Source: Welwitschia mirabilis
Taxonomy: Eukaryota > Gnetophyta > Gnetopsida > Welwitschiales
Length of the DNA: 28,095 bases
Direction: 5' to 3'
NCBI GenBank assembly: GCA_051453625.1
Contig: JBOZIK010000001.1
Span: 235,891,913-235,920,007 of the forward strand
Position numbers and translations under genes: made by a program. Below, piece after piece: positions 21,561 through 28,095 of this stretch (position 1 is the first letter of the stretch; each line of letters opens with the position of its first letter). The notes below the pieces were generated by a model. The model searched no databases and was not told where the DNA came from. It worked only from the letters and a program-made list of their open reading frames with translations.

Positions 21561-22140
21561 ATATTTTGTTTTCTATAAATATAGAAGCCTTTTCTTTAGA
21601 AATTTCTTTAACTCAAGCTTATTGATGTATTTAATAAATTTCTTCCACAAAATTTATGTAGTAATAACTTCAACTATAGTATTTGTATTCCTACAACCAT
21701 ATCTTGTAGAAACTTGTAGTAATTTTACTCCTTTGTGGTTTTCATCATGATGAGATAATCTCAAATGACTTTTAACATTTGGTTCTCTATAATAAAATTG
21801 AAAACGAGTCTATCAAAAACTTCAAGAAATATAAGGCTCTTCCTCATCTTTAGTACATGCTTCGAATCTATGATAGTTCTTAAAACCATATTATGAATAT
21901 TAATTCAAATGATGCTAAAACCAATAATTTTAGCTTTATCTTATGTTCCCATCAAAATCTATTCCTCATTATTTTCTTGGAATATGTAAAATCAAGATTT
22001 GTTGAAATTTATATGTCAATTGCTTCACCTCCTCTAGGTAGTTCTATCAGTGTGAGTACATCTCTATATTATTTTCTATTAACATCATTAGCCTTATTAC
22101 TATAAGAAATAGATGTATCTTCTTTTTTATTTAGCATTCT

Positions 22141-22800
22141 ACATTCCTTTATGAAATATCACCTTTTGTGGAAATAGTATTACTTCTTCTTTTTCTTGTA
22201 GCCCTTTATAGGTTTGGACTTTAATCTAGATGTTTATCTATCATGCCCTCTTTCCATGATGCATCCTCTAGATACCAAGTATTGACTAGCTAGTTTTGCA
22301 TTAGTAGACTTAATTCACCTTTCTAATAAGAGTGTCATAGTCACTATCTTCAATTCTATAATATCCTTTCTATAAATTAATGTCATAATAACATGTTTGT
22401 GTAATGGTAAAAGATATTTAAAAAAGATAATATTTTACTTACCCTCTTGTATTTACACCTTGACACATTGCATATGATAAATTATCTTATTTAAATAATG
22501 TGTTATGGATGTGCCTTTATTTATATTAAGGTTATATAATTTCAACTTCAAGTATAACCTTCTTGTTAGGGAGTTGATCATGTATAAGGTTCTTAATTTT
22601 ATCCATAGTATAATAATAAAATCACCCCTTAGCACATTGAATAGAATCTTATCTATGAGATCTAATCTAATGGTCCTTTTATCTCTTATATTTAAATCTT
22701 TATTAGATATGTTAAATTCTTCTTAGCATTCATTTGTAGTACCTTATGTGACCTATGTTGAATAAGTAGACCTATTAACTTAATCTACCACAAGTCAAAT
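22141..22800 (-). pseudogene. Copia C gag remnant
   Basis: The zinc knuckle at 22141-22182 reads YYFHKR*YFIKEC and shares TAA (first Cys), Phe (second Cys) and TGA (Gly) with copies A and B; here the conserved His is also Tyr. The upstream gag blocks LWIKLRTLYM and RRLYLKLKLYNLNINKGTS at 22453-22635 match LW-KLE-LYM and KLYLK-QLY. The N-terminal block is at about 22745-22840 in decayed form. Confidence 0.87.
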
Positions 22801-22883
22801 TACTTTTTGTCCTTAAGCTTCTTCACTTTAAAGTTTATGTTTAAAACCTTAGAGGCCATTTAATAGTTCTCATATAATTGCCT

Positions 22884-22895
22884 TCTTTAATATCA
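22884..22895 (-). other. Primer-binding site remnant of copia C
   Basis: It matches the initiator-Met primer-binding site at 8 of 12 positions and lies two bases from the LTR edge, exactly as in copia B. One more substitution than B (CC to TC on the plus strand) is consistent with continued deamination. Confidence 0.6.
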
Positions 22896-22897
22896 AT

Positions 22898-23545
22898 TTT
22901 TTTAAAAACCAAAGACATCATATAGTAAAAGCTAGCATAATTCAACCTATTATGCAAAAAAGAAAAAAAATGCAAAATGTAAAATATAAGAAGAATAATA
23001 ATAAAATAAAGTACAATAAGGAGGGTAAACAAATAAGACATATTGATATTTAATATGCATAGGTCATGCATCTACCTTAATAGGAAATGGAATTAATATT
23101 TCTTATTATAGAAGAAAGAGTAGAAAGAGAAAAGGTTACAACTTGGATTTATAGTACAGTGGTAGTTTCTAACCCATAATTAGCTACTTTTCCTTACTTA
23201 AAGTAATCACAATCTCAAACAAGTAAATAATACTTATCATGTTACATAATTGAATTTGTTGTGATATTCTAAATTATGATACATAATGTTCTTATTGGAG
23301 TTAATTATATGATTCTAATTAGGGTTAAATAGGCAAAAATATAAAATAAGCATGCTTTATCATTTATTATTTTGGATTCATGCTGACCTTGGATATGTTA
23401 GTTTGGACTAGTAAATAACATGCCAACCTGAAAAAAGTAGGTAAGACATGATTAATAAATAACTTAGGATTAGCCTAAACAGATAATAAATACATGAGTC
23501 AAATAATAAAAAATATGAAAGAGCCAGCAAAAGGCTTATATTTCA
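22898..23545 (-). repeat. Copia C 5' LTR, 648 bases
   Basis: This is homologous to the LTRs at 9806-10457 and 16879-17521. The inner end is decayed to a T run; the outer CA is at 23544-23545. The TTAGGGTTAAAT motif is kept at 23319-23330. Together with the matching outer flank it shows that the LTR was duplicated along with its insertion site. Confidence 0.85.
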
Positions 23546-23980
23546 ATAATTTTTAAATAAAAATGTTGTACAATGAAATGTGAAAATTCAATCCTTTAGT
23601 ATCCCTCTTACTGTGCTTACATTTTTACTTATGAACGTACTCATATTCATTTTTCTTACCTTACTCATTTTCTATTGTTTAGTTTCCTTTATCTATGCAT
23701 AAATAAGTTGTAAGATTATTCCACCTCTTTCCTCTCTAAAAATGGCCTAGAAACATTAATGTTACTCATGCTAACATTTATATCTATATTATTATGGAGA
23801 ATTTAAACTTAATCCTAAGATAAATTTCTACCTTTTAAGCTTTTTCAACTCTAGCTACTATAACAAATGGACTCCTAGAAATTCATGCATGCTCATTGAT
23901 AAAGAAAATCATGAGATAAGCTTTTGTGTTTCTTTCTTATTGGAATTTGTGATAAGAGTTGATATCTATATATTTTATAA

Positions 23981-24218
23981 TCAATTTCATTAGTTACATT
24001 CCTCTTTGTTTAATTTAAAAAAATGGGTTTTGATCATTTGGAAATCCACTGTGGTTACTTTTAACTATCAATCCCATGTAGATGGAAGATTGAATTCTAT
24101 TATATATTAGACTTACATTAATTTTTTTAAAAATATAATTTAAAAACTTGATTACGTGTTCTTTCATCTTTTCAAGCCTAATGTGAAATGGAAATGCTAT
24201 TATTTGGTGATATCTCCT
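23981..24218. repeat. Left contig end repeated after the gap
   Basis: These 238 bases match 24407-24643 with seven substitutions and one single-base indel (about 97%). The B unit has only one copy of this stretch (about 17955-18167). Most likely this is the terminal overlap of two contigs that were not merged. Confidence 0.85.
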
Positions 24219-24406
24219 NNNNNNNNNNNNNNNNNNNNNNNNNNNNNNNNNNNNNNNNNNNNNNNNNNNNNNNNNNNNNNNNNNNNNNNNNNNNNNNNNN
24301 NNNNNNNNNNNNNNNNNNNNNNNNNNNNNNNNNNNNNNNNNNNNNNNNNNNNNNNNNNNNNNNNNNNNNNNNNNNNNNNNNNNNNNNNNNNNNNNNNNNN
24401 NNNNNN
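24219..24406. other. Assembly gap, 188 N
   Basis: This is the only gap that is not 100 N, so its size may be an estimate. Its two flanks are the same sequence, so the true gap is probably absent or negative. Confidence 0.99.
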
Positions 24407-24643
24407 TCGATTTCATTAGTTACATTCCTCTTGTTTAATTTAAAAAAATGGGTTTCGATCATTTGGAAATCCACTGTGGTTACTTTTAGCTATCAATCCC
24501 ATGTAGATGTAAGATTGAATTCTATTATATATTAGACTTAGATTAATTTTTTTAAAAATATAATTTAAAAACTTGATTATGTGTTCTTTCATCTTTTCAA
24601 GCCTAATGTGAAATGAAAATGCTATTATTTGGTGATATCTCCT
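24407..24643. repeat. Right contig start, duplicate of 23981-24218
   Basis: It begins at the first base after the gap and ends where the left contig ends, as expected of an unmerged overlap. It then continues into the sequence (TAGGGACAAAAA...) that follows this block in the B unit. Confidence 0.85.
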
Positions 24644-25727
24644 TAGGGACAAAAATCACTATAAGTACATATAGAAAAAGTCTGTCCATTTAGATTGAAC
24701 TATTTAGTATTTCCTTTTCAACGAATTAACACAATGAAAAATTAGGTGAATTGTTAAGTTGATTTCACTACATGAAAATCATATGAAGATTCAAAGATTA
24801 AGACTAATGTGAATTTTTTCATTAAGATTAACCATTATAAATCCTTGGTAAAAATACTTGAATTATAGGATTAAGTAATAATATTAAAGTAATATACGAA
24901 ACATCTTATGTTTCTAGATGTCTACTTTAGTTATCCCTAACAAGACCATTCTAGATAAAAGTAATTTAAAACATTAGAAAAATCATAAAGAGACCTGCTT
25001 GATAGAACAACTTAGTCATAAGAGTTAATCTTAAGGATTTAGTTTAATAACCAAATAAAGTCTAATAAATTCCACTAGATAGCAACATGTAGTCTTATAA
25101 AAATTCTCCTTAGGATGTTAAAACTATAGTTTAGATTTTTGAATAGTATACATAAGCTCTAGAAAAATGATGAGAGCAAGTTATCTAAAAGTAATGAAAA
25201 ATATTAAGAATAGGATCCTTATTTTAGGATAGAAGGTTGTGTAATTTTTAATTAAATAATAAGTCTTATACTAAAAATTTTATTTGTAAGAAATAAAGAT
25301 CAAATTTTAAATAATCCTTTTAAATTGTTTTCTTATAAAGAAGTCCTATTATTTAGTAAGAAGAAAATAAGACTTCTTTTATCCTTCTAAATCTTTAAAA
25401 CCTAAAAGATCCTGATAACATGTTATCATAAAGTACATCTCTTGAAACATTTCAAGTCTTGTAGATCTTACAATATTAAGTAGAATATTTTTCTTACAAC
25501 TTTAATATTATTTTTAAAGAAATTAAGTATTTTTAGTTTTTTCATGTCCACATATCTCAACATAATTTTTTATTATCATTTATAATTTATTTCTTCTCAT
25601 TGTACTATGTCAAAAGTCTATAATTCACCTAGATTTAATTTCTTCAAAAAAAAGAAGTGATAGTGTACTACTTAATTCATCTACCATGATTCTCCTTCTT
25701 ATTACATGTGTAACTTATGATTTCCAA

Positions 25728-26025
25728 ATGTTTCTTCTCATCATAGATCCAATGCAAGAATAACATTATGGAGATAATTATTTTGAAAGTTATTTTTTTA
25801 ATATAATTAATCACTTGGAATTTTAATATGACTATGCATGTTCATTACTAGAAGAGTGGAAGACATGTTACATAATATAAAGATGAATTTGTTTAATCAA
25901 ATGTTTTTAAATAAGTCTTTTAATTTTTTGTCTTAAAGCAAGTAGAATTTTATAATGAAATTAGTTGATTTAGATAGTTTAATCTTAATAGGTCTACTCC
26001 CTTCATCTTTTCCAGGTTAGACAAA
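25728..26025. repeat. Left contig end repeated after the gap
   Basis: These 298 bases match 26126-26423 without indels and with 12 substitutions (96%). The B unit has a single counterpart (from about 19244). Confidence 0.85.
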
Positions 26026-26125
26026 NNNNNNNNNNNNNNNNNNNNNNNNNNNNNNNNNNNNNNNNNNNNNNNNNNNNNNNNNNNNNNNNNNNNNNNNNNN
26101 NNNNNNNNNNNNNNNNNNNNNNNNN
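26026..26125. other. Assembly gap, 100 N
   Basis: Exactly 100 N between two near-identical 298-base sequences. Confidence 0.99.
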
Positions 26126-26423
26126 ATGTTTTTTCTCATCATAGATCTAATGCAAGAATAACATTATGGAGATAATTATTTTAAAAGTTGTTTTTTTAAT
26201 ATAATTAATCACTTGGAATTTTAATATGACTATGCATGTTCATTACTAGAAGAGTGGAAGACATATTACATAATATAAAGATGAATTTGTTTAATCAAAT
26301 GTTTTTAAATAAGTCTTTTAATTTTTTGTCTTAAAGCCAGTAGAATTTTATAATGAAATTACTTGATTTAGATAGTCTAATCTTAGTAGGTCTGCTCTCT
26401 TCATCTTTTCTAGGTTAGACAAA
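26126..26423. repeat. Right contig start, duplicate of 25728-26025
   Basis: It starts at the first base after the gap and ends at the point where the left contig stops (TTAGACAAA). It then continues with GTATAAATTTATAG, the sequence expected from the B unit at 19548 onward. Confidence 0.85.
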
Positions 26424-26510
26424 GTATAAATTTATAGTTATAGATCTTTATAGTGCCTAAGAAAAATGTGATTTTCTAGTTCAAGGATATTTAGCATTGT
26501 TTGCTTTAGT

Positions 26511-27300
26511 TATGATTGAGATGTGTATTTATGCAAACATTTATACTTAAAAGATGTTGTTATTCACAAATAAATATCTTCACAATACAATACACTAGTA
26601 TAGTTGAGAGTGAACCCAAATGTCATATCTCATTGAAGACTTGTGAGAGAAGAACAAGGATTGATTTTCATAAGAAAATATGGTAAATATAATTAAATAA
26701 AAATGCAAGAAATAAAAGATGAAATGTAAATGTAAAATTCAACTAAATAAATGTAATGCAAAATGAAATATAACTACTTCCTTTCAGCCTTGACAAAGGC
26801 CACCCTTAAGATCTAAATCACTAATGAAATTGTCACCAGATCAAGGGCAACATAAAACATAAGGAACATCTAAAAAATCTAATGCAATAATAAAAACAAA
26901 GTTTATATTAAATAGGAATCAAACATATAGATTACAAAATAGTCAGGCCTTAATGGAGGATGCACAACCCTCCACCAAAGGTACATCTTTTTATAACTCT
27001 CGAGATGGATCTCCTATCACGAGAATTTCTAGTGCATCAAAGATAGAGAAGAGCTTAAGGAAGGACTTATTTATAGGGTTATAGACTAGAAAATGAAAAA
27101 TAAAAGGAACTAAAATATACACTCCATTACAAATAAGAAATGGATGAAATGGTCAAAGGTCATTTGTTAGAGTTAGTTACATTATCAATATCATCTTAAT
27201 TATCATTTAGCTGATGGAGGGGATGATAGCTAATTATCAAAGATAACTCAACATGATGATTCAGTAGTGTTTTAGCAGTCTACACCAGCATCAAATGTTG
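26511..27300. repeat. Diverged dispersed repeat, copy 2
   Basis: Between 26582 and about 27150 this carries the blocks shared with 14345-15060, including ACAAAGTTTATATTA at 26896-26910. No coding domain or clear terminal structure was found. The sequence is somewhat richer in G+C around 26935-27050 and 27200-27360 than its surroundings. Confidence 0.5.
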
Positions 27301-28095
27301 CATCGTCCTGCTTGTTGTGGAGACAACTGAGGGGATGACAATCTTCTTTATCCATCCAAAGGAGGAGAAGCTAGCATTACTATCAGTAATCTTCCTCCAA
27401 ATCTCTATGTATCAAAATCTTCCCTAAAATCCTTGAATCTTGCTAAGAATTATACATTTTTGAGACATTCTACTTATTCTCCAAATCCTCAGAATTATAC
27501 CAAATCCTGTTAAAATGTCCTATAAAATAGCTGATAAAACTCCATTAAATAACCATAAATTGGCAGTGCAACATAGCCTTCCACTTAGCATTTATTAGTC
27601 TTTGATAAAAACCAAGCGAAAAACTAGAATGCAAGATAATTTGTCTTACAAAAATCAATCTGAAAATTATAAAACAGGATCATAAAATACATCACATAGA
27701 TAAATAACATGTAATGCATAATGTGAATGAAATTTTAAAATTTTATCTCATGAAAGTTCTAAAATAACTTAAAATTTTTTAAAAATAAGCTATAAAAATG
27801 GGTTCTACTCCCCTAGAAAAATAAAATGTACTATAGTGGTAAATAAAACATAGAAAGAAGATGAGAGTAGGAAGGTAAATGATTAATATTTTTGAATCTA
27901 GACAACTTTAAAATTAAGTGCAAAACTAAGTAAAGAAATGTAAGATTTGAAAAATATAGATGTATGAAATAGTTTGACAGGTAAAGAATGAGTGGACAAT
28001 GAAAATGTTCTATCATGACAAATGATTAAGAGGAGTGTTTTATAACATAAAAAGACTAAAAATAAACACCATAAAATTATTTAAGAAAATTGATC
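27301..28095. other. A/T-rich DNA, nothing recognised
   Basis: No frame with family resemblance, no partner elsewhere in the window and no RNA gene signature was seen. The minus-strand open stretch 27831-28016 is a Leu/Tyr/Phe-rich frame typical of A/T-rich non-coding DNA. Confidence 0.6.

Larger units (their letters stand above)
20870..23545 (-). mobile_element. Copia C: 5' part of a decayed Ty1/copia element
   Basis: The homology with copy A starts near 20870 (12265 in A) and runs through the integrase C-terminal region, integrase core, pre-integrase, protease, zinc knuckle, gag, primer-binding site and 5' LTR. RT, RNase H and the 3' LTR are missing. The flank after the LTR is shared with copia B. 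Relative to B it retains about 700 bases more on the pol side. All domains have stops. The LTR-to-LTR distance between B and C is about 6.02 kb. Confidence 0.9.
23546..26510. repeat. Flank segment duplicated with copia C
   Basis: This is the counterpart of 17522-19635. The raw length is 2965 bases against 2114. Subtracting the 426-base and 398-base offsets created by the two internal gap-plus-duplicate structures leaves about 2141, nearly the same as B. No gene was recognised. Open stretches such as 24015-24535 owe their length to N bases or recur on both sides of a gap. Confidence 0.75.

Noticed and set aside
24015-24652. Overlapping open frames on both strands around the 188-N gap
   Set aside because: Their length comes from N bases, and the same peptide recurs on both sides because the flanks are duplicates.
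1-28095. CRISPR arrays, operons, rRNA genes or a defence or other novel multi-gene system
   Set aside because: No regularly spaced repeats, no bacterial gene arrangement and no intact protein-coding genes are present. The window is plant repeat DNA.

Overview
The window reads as plant intergenic DNA from a draft, gap-containing assembly. It is very A+T-rich (roughly 70% by eye over most of its length). No intact gene is recognisable. The clearest content is decayed Ty1/copia LTR retrotransposon sequence, all on the minus strand, with a primer-binding site resembling the initiator-methionine tRNA type common in plant copia elements. CpG is nearly absent from the repeat part: I count one CpG in 17521-18480 against 30 in 1-720. 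This fits long-term deamination of methylated cytosine. Such AT-rich, CpG-poor, old repeat DNA is typical of large plant genomes, including some gymnosperms, but the species cannot be fixed from this window.

Layout. 1-1683 is a CpG-rich, apparently single-copy segment with a telo-box palindrome and short open stretches; it may be the edge of a gene. 1684-4430 and 8807-9940 together form one copy of a roughly 3.9 kb repeat, and 4601-8706 is a second copy at roughly 88% identity. The first copy is split around the second by a 70-base poly-G run and two 100-N gaps, and its two halves share an exact 16-base overlap. 9806-14144 is copia copy A, with 3' LTR, polypurine tract, RNase H, RT, integrase, protease and gag remnants; it is cut at a gap. 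14245-15529 holds another diffuse repeat that recurs at 26582-27150. 15530-17521 (copia B) and 20870-23545 (copia C) are 5' halves of the same copia family, each with an LTR. They share about 2.1 kb of non-element flank (17522-19635 and 23546-26510), so they are units of a segmental duplication with a period near 6.0 kb. A (CA)n/(TA)n microsatellite abuts the gap before copia C.

Main conclusions. (1) All three copia copies carry the same three in-frame lesions in the gag zinc knuckle, and A and C share two more in the integrase. They descend from one already dead ancestor, not from three separate active insertions. (2) Two gaps (24219-24406 and 26026-26125) are flanked by the same sequence on both sides (about 97% and 96% identical) and look like unmerged contig ends, i.e. 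false duplications. Removing them restores the length of the homologous B segment. (3) The 4601-8706 contig appears to have been placed inside its own paralog. I found no evidence for a new functional system; the interest lies in the duplication history and assembly structure.
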